Positions 9,065 to 17,792 of a stretch of DNA of 52,089 nucleotides are shown here, one piece after another. The stretch covers positions 1 through 52,089 of the forward strand of contig CAMZBG010000002.1 of NCBI GenBank assembly GCA_947304495.1. The letters run 5' to 3'. Origin of the DNA: an uncultured Clostridia bacterium. GTDB taxonomy: Bacteria; Bacillota_I; Bacilli_A; RF39; UBA660. The position numbers were made by a program, and so were the translations under genes. Numbering within the stretch: position 1 is the stretch's first letter; each line of letters starts with the position of its first letter. Under the pieces are notes generated by a model. That model worked only from the letters and a program-made list of their open reading frames with translations. It did no database searches and was not told where the DNA came from.

Positions 9065-9967
9065 ATGCGATATTTTACGTTATTCTTAGGTATTCTGGCT
9101 ATTTTATTAGTTACTGTTTTAAATTTTTATCCTGATAAAGTTAAAGATTTTATCGATGAGAAATTTGATCATAAGGAATATATTATTGCTACGGCTAATG
9201 AATATTATTTAGATAGTAATTATACTTATATTAAAAATTATACGGATGATGTATCTAATAGAAAAGAATTACTTGATTATATTTATTATGTAATTAATAC
9301 TGGTAGTGATTATGCTGATGGTGAATGTACTAAAACATATGCTAATTGTATTAATGATTTAAAAGAGATTGCTGATAATGCAGATACGCTTACTTTAATT
9401 AATAATTTTGTTCATCCATATAATAGTTTTAAAACGATATCATTTACTTATAATGAAAAAGGTGATTTTTCGTTGGCAATTGAACATGTTTATTCAAAAG
9501 AAGAAATTACTGAAATTAATTTTGTAGTAAAGAAACAATTAGCATCACTTATTAGTGATAATATGACTTCTCGTGATAAGGTTAAAGTAATTCATGATTA
9601 TATTATTAATAATACGGCATATGATGAACTTAAGGCAAAGAATATAAGTGATACGACATATAAATCTAATACAGCTTATGGGGTATTAATTGAGGGTTAT
9701 GGGGTATGTAGTGGATATTCTGATGCGATGGCTATATTCTTACATGAATTAGGCATTGAAAATTATAAGATTAGTAATGATACCCATATTTGGAATTTAG
9801 TACATATTAATGGAGTATGGACTCATTTAGATGCTACTTGGGATGATCCAATTAGTGAATTTAATGAAAATAGAGATACTTATTTCTTAATTAGTTATGA
9901 TGAGCTTAGTAAGTTAGATGATGGAACACATTCTTTTGATAAGAATGTATATACAGAAGCATATTAA
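9065..9967 (+). CDS. Membrane-tethered transglutaminase-like protein
   Basis: 300 aa. A single N-terminal transmembrane segment (about residues 3-20) anchors an extracellular domain. The C-terminal half is a transglutaminase-like core with the Cys-His-Asp triad visible: Cys in YGVCSGYSDA, His in NDTHIWNLV and Asp in HLDATWDDP. Such proteins act as cysteine proteases or crosslinkers at the cell surface; the substrate is unknown. Start: the ATG at 9059 is only 2 nt from AAAGGA, whereas that at 9065 has 8 nt, so I chose 9065. It follows the LysM lipoprotein gene by 14 nt and probably shares its mRNA. Confidence 0.85.
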   Translation: MRYFTLFLGILAILLVTVLNFYPDKVKDFIDEKFDHKEYIIATANEYYLDSNYTYIKNYTDDVSNRKELLDYIYYVINTGSDYADGECTKTYANCINDLKEIADNADTLTLINNFVHPYNSFKTISFTYNEKGDFSLAIEHVYSKEEITEINFVVKKQLASLISDNMTSRDKVKVIHDYIINNTAYDELKAKNISDTTYKSNTAYGVLIEGYGVCSGYSDAMAIFLHELGIENYKISNDTHIWNLVHINGVWTHLDATWDDPISEFNENRDTYFLISYDELSKLDDGTHSFDKNVYTEAY

Positions 9968-9992
9968 AAGAGCAATATAATTGCTCTTTTTT
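9966..9992. terminator. Bidirectional terminator between convergent genes
   Basis: Eleven-base perfect arms (9966-9976 and 9980-9990) around a three-base loop, with T runs on both strands. It overlaps the transglutaminase stop codon and abuts the stop of the deacetylase. Confidence 0.85.
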
Positions 9993-11625
9993 AATTATTT
10001 ACACTATGTCTTATCATATAGGTATCATTTTCTATTCTACTAAAAGAATATCCTTGACTTAAGCCATAGTTAATGATACTTCTTACGGCATCTCTAGTAA
10101 TAGTTTTGGTATCGTGCATCAAGACGACATTTGATCTGCTTTTAGATAGGTTTCTAGTTACATTATTATAGACATCATTACTGCTTCTAGCACTGGATGC
10201 ATCCATTGCATCGACATTCCAATCAAAGTATCTATAACCTTTATCAAGAACCATATTAGTTAATGTGGTCATAATTCCTGACTGATAGCTTCTACTTACG
10301 GTATTGCTGCTTCCTCCAGGAAATCTGATTATTTTGGCATCATAGCCAGTAATATTTTTTACTCTTGTGGCTACTCTATTTAAATCAGCAAAATAATTAT
10401 CTACTGATGAATAAATATATGCATAATTATGGCTGGCTGTATGTAAGGCTACAGTATGTCCTTCATCATAAATTCTTTTAATTAATGAATCTGGTCCATT
10501 ACAAGTAACAAAGAAAGTAGCTTTGATACCGGTCTCTTTTAAAACATCTAAAATGACATTAGTAGTGCCACTGTTTGGTCCATCGTCAAAAGTTAAATAG
10601 ATGGTGCCATTACCAATAGTTCCACTATTATAGAGATTGTTATTTCTAATAATAACTGTTCTTACTATTTCTTCTTTATTACCACTATTATCGGTGACAC
10701 TATATGTTATTTTATAGGTGCCTACTCCAGTACCTACGGTACCATTTACCACTACTTTATCAGTAAGATCACCATCACAGTTATCTGTAGCACTATATCC
10801 ATACTCTTGATATTTAGCTCCAGTAACTAGGTAGACGTTTTGATAACCTTTTAGAGTTATTTTCGGTTTTTCAGTATCTTCTTTAATTACTTTTACTTCT
10901 TTGATGATTTCATTTTTAGATTTATCTCTGGCAGTAATGATTATTTTATCGTCTAAGACATTAATACTTGATATATCTTTAACATTTCCATCATATTCAT
11001 CAGTTACGGCATATTCAATACTATCGATTTCTTTATTAGGACACATTTTTATTTCAGCTTCAACTCCCTCAATAATTGGAGGAATGTTATCTACTACTTT
11101 TATATTTCTTTTCTTTTTTAAAGTGATATAGCCATATTTAAGGAGATAATCAATATGATATTCACCCAGCTTACCATTTTCAACATTACTATTTGTGGTG
11201 ATTTTATCACTAATATCCATAGATAATATATGAGCTTTATATCCTGGTTCACTATAGGTTTCGTTATAGTTAATAATTATTTCTTCTTGACCTAGTAATT
11301 CAAATTTAGGAAATAATAAGTAATCAGTAAAGATAATTAGTATCCAAGAAATTGATAGAACTATCCATTTTAATTCTAGTTTTGGCTTTGGTCCATTTAC
11401 TTCTTTTACGATTTCTTCAGGTTCTATATTAGCTATTGCTTCTTTTTTTTCTTCTTGAACGGCTTTTGGTTTTTTATTATTTAGTTTTTCTTTTTTATTT
11501 TCTTTTGTTTTTGTTTCTTTAATTTCAGATGATTGTTCTTTTTTAGGCATAGTTAAACTAGTACTATTTTTCTTAGTACTAGTTTTAGTTTTCTTTTTAT
11601 TTTTGTTACTACCACCATCGGCCAT
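9991..11625 (-). CDS. Polysaccharide deacetylase with Ig-like (DUF5011-type) repeats
   Basis: 544 aa. About 85 Lys-, Glu- and Ser-rich residues precede a transmembrane segment (about 87-105), so the N-terminus is cytoplasmic. Outside lie roughly three Ig-like modules (about 108-330); the last shows the DUF5011 pattern, ATDNCDGDLTDKV followed by TYSVTDNSGN. The C-terminal NodB domain has motif 1 TFDDGP, motif 2 HTASH, motif 3 RFPGG, motif 4 DWNVDAMD and motif 5 LMHD, so the zinc site is intact. Likely deacetylates GlcNAc or MurNAc of peptidoglycan, affecting lysozyme resistance, or another surface glycan. AGAGGG precedes the ATG. It lies 25 nt after smc and probably shares its transcript. Confidence 0.9.
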   Translation of the reverse strand: MADGGSNKNKKKTKTSTKKNSTSLTMPKKEQSSEIKETKTKENKKEKLNNKKPKAVQEEKKEAIANIEPEEIVKEVNGPKPKLELKWIVLSISWILIIFTDYLLFPKFELLGQEEIIINYNETYSEPGYKAHILSMDISDKITTNSNVENGKLGEYHIDYLLKYGYITLKKKRNIKVVDNIPPIIEGVEAEIKMCPNKEIDSIEYAVTDEYDGNVKDISSINVLDDKIIITARDKSKNEIIKEVKVIKEDTEKPKITLKGYQNVYLVTGAKYQEYGYSATDNCDGDLTDKVVVNGTVGTGVGTYKITYSVTDNSGNKEEIVRTVIIRNNNLYNSGTIGNGTIYLTFDDGPNSGTTNVILDVLKETGIKATFFVTCNGPDSLIKRIYDEGHTVALHTASHNYAYIYSSVDNYFADLNRVATRVKNITGYDAKIIRFPGGSSNTVSRSYQSGIMTTLTNMVLDKGYRYFDWNVDAMDASSARSSNDVYNNVTRNLSKSRSNVVLMHDTKTITRDAVRSIINYGLSQGYSFSRIENDTYMIRHSVNN

Positions 11626-11650
11626 TGTTACTACCCTCTTTTGTTAAATG

Positions 11651-14590
11651 TTACTTTAATTCACCTAATTTAACAGATACTCTTTTAGATACACCAGACT
11701 CTTGCATAGTGATTCCATATAGGGTATCAATAAATTCCATTGTTTTCTTTTTGTGTGTAATAATAATAAATTGAGTCTTATCACGATATTTGTTTAGATA
11801 TTCGCCAAAAGCATCGACGTTGGCTTCATCTAGAGCGGCTTCAACTTCATCTAAGATACAGAATGGAACTGGTCTGACATTCAAGATAGCAAATAATAAG
11901 GAAATTGCTGTGAATGTTCTTTCACCACCAGATAAAGCTTGAATACTACGTAAATTCTTACCTGGAGGAGTAGCTTCTAGTTCGATACCGGTTTCTAATA
12001 TATTATCGGGATCGGTTAAATAGATATTAGCATCGCCACCACGGAACAACTCTTTAAATACTTTTTTAAATTCTATTTTTATTTCATTAAAGGTTGTAAT
12101 AAATTTATCTTTCATGATATTATCCATATCATTAATTATATTTAATAATGTTTCTTCGGCAGCATTTAAATCTTCTTTTTGTTTAGTTAAGAATTCATAT
12201 CTTTCACTGATACGTTTATATTCATCGATAGCACCTAAATTAACCATTTCATAATCTTTAATGCTATTTTTTAATTCAGTGACTTCTTTTCTTACAACTT
12301 CTGGCTTATCTTCTAAGATATATTTTTCTTTAGCTAGACTATAAGTAATATTATAATCTTCGTTTAGGCTATTTAAAATACTGTCAATCTTAATTTCTAA
12401 TTTACCATTCTTTATTTCAATATCACGTAAATCTTTTTCTAATTTACTAACATTATTTATACTATTTTTACTAGTTTCTTCTAATGAACTAATATCATCA
12501 TTTAATTTGTTTCTTTCTAAATTAAGCATATCAATATCTTTATTTAGAGAATCAATATCATTTTTAATTTGATAATATTTTTCAACTAATTTATTTTCTT
12601 CATCATTACTATTATTACTGCTTATGGTTTCAATATCTTTTAATTCTTTGACAAGATTATCTGATTCAGTTTTTAAATTAGCTATTTGTGTTTCATTAGA
12701 TTTTATTGAATTATTCAAGGTATCTTTATCTAATCTGCCATTATATATTTTATCTTCATAGATAGCTATTTTCTTTTCTAGTTCAGTATTTTCATTTATA
12801 TATTCTTGATTTTTATTTTTTAGAGTATTAATACTACTTCTAGCTTCTTCAAGTTCATATCTTTCTCTAATTGAATCATTACTTTTAATTTTTTCTCCGC
12901 CAGTAATACTACCACCAACATTTACTACGCCGCCATCTAAAGTAACAACTTTATATTTATGTGTGACAAGATTACTAATATTATTAGCGTTAGTTATATT
13001 ATCTGAGACGATGACATTTCCTAATTGATTTAAAATAACATTACGATATTTTTCATCATAAGTAACTAGTTCAGATAAAATACCGACATAACCTTTAGCA
13101 TTAGATATAGCTTTGATACTTTCTTCGTCAATGTATCTTGCTTTAATGACATCTAAAGGATAAAAAGTAGCTCGTCCTAATTTTTTATCTTTTAAATATT
13201 CGACCATCTTACTGGCTAACTTACGATCATCTACGACTAAATAATTAGTAGCTCCACCTAATGAAGTAGATACGGCTAAGGCATACTCATTAGGTACTTC
13301 AATTAGAGCACCAATTGTGTTGTGAACGCCACTAAATAATGGATTATGAAGAAGATTTTTAATACTTGTTGGCATACTAGTATTATTATTAATCGATTCT
13401 TCTAAATAGTTAATTTTATATTCTAAATTAGTGATTTCACGATTATTGTTGTTTATTTTAGTATTATTACTATTGATACTATTTTTTAATTCGTTATATT
13501 TACTAGTATTAGCTACAATATCCATTTCTCTAATACTGATTTTTTCTTTTAATAATTCAATATTACTTTCTAAATTAGATAATTCATTATTTTTAGCTAA
13601 TATTTCACGTTTTAAATCATTAATCTTATCAATGTTGGCATCAGTTTTAATATACTTTTTACGTTCTCTTAATAATCTAACATCAGCATCAGTCTTTTCT
13701 AAGAGACTAGTATATTCTAAACGTTTATTATTTTTTTCATTGATTTCATTATCTAATTTATTTAATTTTTCTTTTTCAGTTAAAATAGCTACATCATAGT
13801 TAGCATTATTTTTAGTGTATTCAGTAATTTTATCATTTAAAGAGACAATTTTCTCTTTGGTTGATTCAAATTCACTAGAATATCTATTAACATCATAAAC
13901 CATTAAAGAAATATCATAATTAGTTAATTTGTCTTTAATCTCTAAATATTTTTTAGCTTCATTACTCTGTTTTTCTAATGGAGCTAAATTAGTTTCTAAT
14001 TCTTTAATAATATCATTAACTCTATTGATATTATTATTGGTTCTATCTAATTTACGAATAGCTTCTTCTTTTCTTTTTTTGTATTTTAAAACACCTGCAG
14101 CTTCTTCAAAAATGACTCTTCTATCATATGGCTTAGTGGATAAGATTTCATCTATCTTTCCTTGGCCAATAATATTGAAACTTTCTTTAGCAGCTCCACT
14201 ATCAGTAAGTAGTTCAGTGATGTCTTTTAAACGACATTTTTCGCCATTTAAATAGTATTCGTTTTCGCCAGTACGATATAGAACTCTTTTTACAGACACT
14301 TCACTAAAATCAATTGGTAAATGTCTATCGGTATTATCAAAGATAAGATTAACCATTGCACTATTTAATGGTTTTCTACTTTTACTACCTGAAAATATTA
14401 CAGAAGAGGTATCAGATAGACGTAATTGTTTGTTTGATCCTTCTCCTAGAACCCATCTAACAGCATCAACCACATTACTTTTACCGGAGCCATTAGGGCC
14501 TACGATACCATTGATATTTTTAGTAAATTCAAAATTTAATTTGTCGGCAAATGATTTAAACCCATAAGTTTGGATTTCTTTTAAATACAT
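11651..14590 (-). CDS. smc: Chromosome segregation protein SMC (short-armed)
   Basis: ATPase of the condensin complex that loops and segregates DNA, working with ScpA and ScpB. Walker A GIVGPNGSGKSN is near residue 30, the hinge around 400-530 (SLGGATNYLVV), signature ALSGGERTFT and Walker B ILDEVEAALDEAN near the C-terminus. The head starts with the usual GFKSFADK. At 979 aa it is about 200 residues shorter than B. subtilis SMC, the loss falling in both coiled-coil arms. The coils are very rich in Asn and Lys. Start: ATG at 14590 follows AGGTGAT; the longer frame would begin at the GTG inside that site. Confidence 0.96.
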   Translation of the reverse strand: MYLKEIQTYGFKSFADKLNFEFTKNINGIVGPNGSGKSNVVDAVRWVLGEGSNKQLRLSDTSSVIFSGSKSRKPLNSAMVNLIFDNTDRHLPIDFSEVSVKRVLYRTGENEYYLNGEKCRLKDITELLTDSGAAKESFNIIGQGKIDEILSTKPYDRRVIFEEAAGVLKYKKRKEEAIRKLDRTNNNINRVNDIIKELETNLAPLEKQSNEAKKYLEIKDKLTNYDISLMVYDVNRYSSEFESTKEKIVSLNDKITEYTKNNANYDVAILTEKEKLNKLDNEINEKNNKRLEYTSLLEKTDADVRLLRERKKYIKTDANIDKINDLKREILAKNNELSNLESNIELLKEKISIREMDIVANTSKYNELKNSINSNNTKINNNNREITNLEYKINYLEESINNNTSMPTSIKNLLHNPLFSGVHNTIGALIEVPNEYALAVSTSLGGATNYLVVDDRKLASKMVEYLKDKKLGRATFYPLDVIKARYIDEESIKAISNAKGYVGILSELVTYDEKYRNVILNQLGNVIVSDNITNANNISNLVTHKYKVVTLDGGVVNVGGSITGGEKIKSNDSIRERYELEEARSSINTLKNKNQEYINENTELEKKIAIYEDKIYNGRLDKDTLNNSIKSNETQIANLKTESDNLVKELKDIETISSNNSNDEENKLVEKYYQIKNDIDSLNKDIDMLNLERNKLNDDISSLEETSKNSINNVSKLEKDLRDIEIKNGKLEIKIDSILNSLNEDYNITYSLAKEKYILEDKPEVVRKEVTELKNSIKDYEMVNLGAIDEYKRISERYEFLTKQKEDLNAAEETLLNIINDMDNIMKDKFITTFNEIKIEFKKVFKELFRGGDANIYLTDPDNILETGIELEATPPGKNLRSIQALSGGERTFTAISLLFAILNVRPVPFCILDEVEAALDEANVDAFGEYLNKYRDKTQFIIITHKKKTMEFIDTLYGITMQESGVSKRVSVKLGELK

Positions 14591-14617
14591 TTTAATCACC
14601 TACTTCTACTATATAAA

Positions 14618-14646
14618 ATTATACCTTATATTATGTTTTTTGACAA
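14618..14646 (-). promoter_or_regulatory. Promoter of smc
   Basis: Minus strand TTGTCA (14646-14641), 17-base spacer and perfect TATAAT (14623-14618). Confidence 0.75.
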
Positions 14647-14715
14647 GAAAATTAGTAGTAATTAGATCTTAAAAAATAATTTAAGAAAAATATTTTTGAT
14701 ATTCGTTAGATATGC

Positions 14716-14744
14716 TTGAAAAAATGTTCAAAATATTATATAAT
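14716..14744 (+). promoter_or_regulatory. Promoter of the GspE/PilB-like gene
   Basis: TTGAAA (14716-14721), 17-base spacer, perfect TATAAT (14739-14744). It covers the upstream in-frame TTG and ATG codons and so sets the start of the gene at 14779. Confidence 0.8.
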
Positions 14745-14778
14745 GATTAAGAATAGGAAAGATGGGATTGGTGATACT

Positions 14779-16017
14779 ATGCTTAACAATATTGATTTTC
14801 TCAATACCCCTGTTGTTGATATCGTCAATAACATCATTTTGTCATCGGCAAAATTAGGTGCTAGTGATATTCACTTTGACCATGCTGAGGATTGTTTAAA
14901 AGTTAGAATACGTATCGATGGTATTTTAAATGACTATGCCGATATTCCAATTAGTGTTAAAAATAATGTTATAACACGTATTAAGATTATTTCAGGAATG
15001 AATATTACTGAGACAAGACTTCCTCAAGATGGAGCAATTAAAACGACACTTGGAGGAATGGATTTAGATATGAGAGTTTCCACCCTACCGACAAAGAAGG
15101 GTGAAAAAATAGTTATTCGTATTTTAGATTATTCTCGAAGTTTAAAAGGAATTGAGTATTTGTTCTTTTCTGAAGATAATTATAAAAAAGTTATCAATAT
15201 GTTGGGAGATCCAAATGGAATTATCTTAGTAACAGGAGCTACTGGTAGTGGTAAATCAACGACAGTATATTCTTTCTTACAGAAGCTTAATGTTAAGGGT
15301 AGTAACTTAATTACAGTTGAGGATCCAGTTGAAATGGATATCGAAGGAATTAACCAAGTACAAGTTAATAGTGAAATTGGCTTAGACTTTGCTACGGTTT
15401 TAAGAAGTATTTTAAGACAAGACCCTAATATAATAATGATTGGTGAGATAAGAGACTCAGAAACAGCACAGATTGCTGTTCGTGCTTCAATTACTGGCCA
15501 CTTAGTATTATCGACATTGCACACTAATAATTCACTTACTACGATTGAAAGACTATTAGATATGGAAGTTGAAAGATATTTATTAGCTTCAGCATTATCT
15601 GGGATAGTCAGTCAAAAATTAGCAAGAAAATTATGTGATAAGTGTAAACAATTAAGGCCTACTACTCCATATGAAAAAACAATGTTTAAGAGTTATCTTA
15701 ATTTAGATGTCAATGAAGTATATGATGCCGTTGGATGCCATGAATGTGCTGGTGGTTATCGTGGCCGTATTGCAATTCAAGAAGTATTATTAATTTCTCC
15801 GGAAATAAGAGATGCTATAAATGCTAGAATGCCTAAAGCTGAACTTAGAAATTTGGTATATAATTCTGATGTTATTACCCTACTTCAAGATGGTTTATAT
15901 AAGGTATTAGCTGGTTTTACTTCAACAGATGAGATTATTAAACTTACGGAATCTGAAGATGAAATTAATGCGGAAACTAAGATTAATGGAATGTTAAATA
16001 AAGGTACTACTAATTAG
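14779..16017 (+). CDS. GspE/PilB/ComGA-family secretion or pilus ATPase
   Basis: 412 aa cytoplasmic hexameric ATPase that drives assembly of type IV pili, competence pseudopili or type II secretion. Walker A GATGSGKST is near residue 155. The Asp box and Walker B read PNIIMIGEIRDSETAQIA, followed by the His box STLHTNNS. A zinc-binding tetracysteine is present (CDKC near 286, CHEC near 320), as in GspE/PilB and unlike most ComGA. The N-terminal domain is short, like ComGA. The start is ATG 14779 after GGTGAT, because earlier in-frame codons lie inside the promoter. No polytopic GspF/ComGB or prepilin peptidase gene is in the window; one pilin-like peptide is at 48 kb. Confidence 0.9.
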   Translation: MLNNIDFLNTPVVDIVNNIILSSAKLGASDIHFDHAEDCLKVRIRIDGILNDYADIPISVKNNVITRIKIISGMNITETRLPQDGAIKTTLGGMDLDMRVSTLPTKKGEKIVIRILDYSRSLKGIEYLFFSEDNYKKVINMLGDPNGIILVTGATGSGKSTTVYSFLQKLNVKGSNLITVEDPVEMDIEGINQVQVNSEIGLDFATVLRSILRQDPNIIMIGEIRDSETAQIAVRASITGHLVLSTLHTNNSLTTIERLLDMEVERYLLASALSGIVSQKLARKLCDKCKQLRPTTPYEKTMFKSYLNLDVNEVYDAVGCHECAGGYRGRIAIQEVLLISPEIRDAINARMPKAELRNLVYNSDVITLLQDGLYKVLAGFTSTDEIIKLTESEDEINAETKINGMLNKGTTN

Positions 16018-16029
16018 TATCTTTTTTTT
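16002..16029 (+). terminator. Terminator of the GspE-like gene
   Basis: Eight-pair stem with one G-U (16002-16009 and 16015-16022), five-base loop, then eight T. The stop codon TAG is part of the right arm. Confidence 0.7.
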
Positions 16030-16042
16030 AGGTATTTGTTGG

Positions 16043-16070
16043 AACCAATAATAGTGTTTTCCATAAACTA
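16043..16070 (+). promoter_or_regulatory. Predicted sigma-K (late mother-cell) promoter
   Basis: AACC at 16043-16046 and CATAAACTA at 16062-16070, with 16 bases between the AC and the CATA. This fits the Bacillus sigma-K pattern of an AC at -35 and CATAnnnTA at -10. It precedes a YjcZ-like spore-type peptide, which agrees with mother-cell expression. Confidence 0.5.
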
Positions 16071-16098
16071 TTAATAGATACAAAAAGGAGGTATTATT

Positions 16099-16281
16099 AT
16101 GTATTATTATGGAGGATACACTGGTACAAATACTACTTGTGGATGTAATACCAATAGTTATACATATCCAATGTACGGTTATGGATATACTGGTGGATAT
16201 GGGAATGGAGCAGCTATCGTTTTAGTATTATTTATATTATTAGTAATTATTCTTGGTAGTCGTACATTTGTAAACAACTAA
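16099..16281 (+). CDS. Small Tyr/Gly-rich membrane peptide, YjcZ-like
   Basis: 60 aa. The N-terminal half is rich in Tyr, Gly, Thr and Asn with one closely spaced Cys pair (TTCGCN). The C-terminal half is one hydrophobic helix (GAAIVLVLFILLVIILG). This matches the YjcZ/SscA type of tiny sporulation peptide of Bacillus, which is Gly/Tyr-rich with a C-terminal transmembrane helix. A very strong AAGGAGG lies 8 nt before the ATG. Flanked by a predicted sigma-K promoter and its own terminator, so it is an independent unit. Family assignment rests on composition and layout. Confidence 0.72.
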   Translation: MYYYGGYTGTNTTCGCNTNSYTYPMYGYGYTGGYGNGAAIVLVLFILLVIILGSRTFVNN

Positions 16282-16288
16282 TTAAATT

Positions 16289-16312
16289 AAGGGAAATACT
16301 TCCCTTTTTTTT
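16289..16312 (+). terminator. Terminator of the YjcZ-like gene
   Basis: AAGGGAA (16289-16295) pairs with TTCCCTT (16300-16306) across a four-base loop, followed by T8. Confidence 0.8.
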
Positions 16313-16352
16313 AATTCTGTGTTAGAATACTTAACTGAAAAGGAGGGATAAT

Positions 16353-16901
16353 ATGATTAGAACCTGTGATATTCTAGATGAAAAAGATAAACATTTGCGT
16401 GCTAAAAACAATGAAGTTACTTTTCCATTAAGCAAAGAAAAGAAGAAATTAATCGATGATATGTTAGAGCATTTATATTATTCACAGATAGAAAAATATG
16501 CTGAGAAATATAATTTAAGACCTGGTATGGGTTTAGCTGCTCCACAAATGGGAGTCAACGAAAGATTCTTTGTAATATGTCATGAAGAAAGCGAAGGAAA
16601 GTTTAAAAACTATGTTATTATAAATCCAAAGATGATATCACATTCCGAAGAACTAATCTATGCCGGCGAAGGTGAAGGTTGCTTAAGTGTCAATCGTGAA
16701 GTTGTAGGAATTGTTCCAAGATATGCTAGAGCAACATTTACAGGATTTAATACGGAAGGTAACCCAATTAAGATTCGTGTCCGTGAAGAATTATCGATTG
16801 CCTTTCAACATGAATTAGATCATTTAAATGGTATTTTGTTCTTTGATCATATTGATCCTAAAAATCCATTTAAAAATAAAAACTATATGCGTGAGATATA
16901 G
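16353..16901 (+). CDS. def: Peptide deformylase
   Basis: Removes the formyl group from the initiator Met of nascent proteins at the ribosome. 182 aa. All three metal-site motifs are present: GMGLAAPQMG (motif 1), GEGCLS with the Cys ligand (motif 2) and QHELDHLNG with the HExxH ligands (motif 3). The insert between motifs 1 and 2 resembles Gram-positive type II deformylases. AGGAGGG precedes the ATG. Its last 19 bases overlap the end of miaA on the other strand. Confidence 0.96.
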   Translation: MIRTCDILDEKDKHLRAKNNEVTFPLSKEKKKLIDDMLEHLYYSQIEKYAEKYNLRPGMGLAAPQMGVNERFFVICHEESEGKFKNYVIINPKMISHSEELIYAGEGEGCLSVNREVVGIVPRYARATFTGFNTEGNPIKIRVREELSIAFQHELDHLNGILFFDHIDPKNPFKNKNYMREI

Positions 16902-16909
16902 TTTTTTTT
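16878..16909. terminator. Bidirectional terminator made of two stop-codon regions
   Basis: Eleven-pair stem (16878-16888 with 16896-16906), seven-base loop, then T run on the plus strand; A-rich flank gives T on the minus strand. The stops of def (16899-16901) and miaA (16883-16885) lie in opposite arms. Confidence 0.75.
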
Positions 16910-17788
16910 CTTTTCAATATATTTAGTTACATTTTCAATTGTTTCATTAAAATTATCATAATTGACATTAAACCATTCGATATCAAATTGATGAATAAAG
17001 AATGTATATTGTCTTTTAGCATATCTTCTTGAATTCTTTTTAATTAAGTCAATAGCCTCTTCATAACTAATATTATTATCTAAGTAGCTATATAGTTCTT
17101 TATAACCAATTGCAGTACGTAGAGGTTTGCTATGTATTTTTTTATCGTGAAATGATTTTACTTCTTCAAGTAGGCCATCTTCAATCATTTTATCTACTCT
17201 ATTGTTTATTCTTTCATATAATTCTTTTCGATCAGATACGGTTAGGCCAATAAATATCGCATCATATAATAGATTATTACCTGTTTTATTATCACTAATT
17301 GATTTATGATTAGCGTGATAATAATTTAAGGCTCTTACTACTCTCCTACGATTATTTTTATCTACTTTAGTATCTTTATCTAATTTTAATAATTCATTGT
17401 ATAATTCTTCAGTAGAATAATTATCATATGTTTCATTATTATTACTTTCGGTTTCTAATCGATAATCATATAGAGCACTTTTAATATATAATCCAGTGCC
17501 GCCAACAATTATGACATTTTTTCCTCTACTTGTTATATCTTTTATCTTTTCACGGCAATCACGTTGATAATCATATAGAGTATATTCTTCATTTATCTCT
17601 CTTATATCAAACAAATGATGAGGAATACCTTCTTTTTCAGCTTCAGTTACTTTGGCTGAGCCAATATCTAATCCTTTATATATCTGAACTGAGTCACCAT
17701 TAATAATTTCAGCGTTATATTTTTTAGCTAAAACTACTGATAATTTTGTTTTACCTACACCAGTAGGTCCGGCAATTACTATAATCAT
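16883..17788 (-). CDS. miaA: tRNA dimethylallyltransferase MiaA
   Basis: Transfers a dimethylallyl group to N6 of A37 in tRNAs reading codons that start with U. 301 aa, usual length. P-loop GPTGVGKTKL at the N-terminus, DSVQIYKGLDIGSAK for substrate tRNA and DMAPP binding, VGGTGLYI, and the C-terminal RRYAKRQYTFF. GGTGTGAT precedes the ATG. It is downstream of mutL with one small gene between; mutL-miaA linkage is common in bacteria. Confidence 0.96.
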   Translation of the reverse strand: MIIVIAGPTGVGKTKLSVVLAKKYNAEIINGDSVQIYKGLDIGSAKVTEAEKEGIPHHLFDIREINEEYTLYDYQRDCREKIKDITSRGKNVIIVGGTGLYIKSALYDYRLETESNNNETYDNYSTEELYNELLKLDKDTKVDKNNRRRVVRALNYYHANHKSISDNKTGNNLLYDAIFIGLTVSDRKELYERINNRVDKMIEDGLLEEVKSFHDKKIHSKPLRTAIGYKELYSYLDNNISYEEAIDLIKKNSRRYAKRQYTFFIHQFDIEWFNVNYDNFNETIENVTKYIEKKKNYISRI

Positions 17789-17792
17789 TTTA

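Noticed and set aside
13431..14255. Two long hydrophobic frames opposite smc
   Set aside because: They are antisense to the coiled coil and head of SMC; their Leu/Ser richness is the mirror of Asn/Lys/Glu codons.
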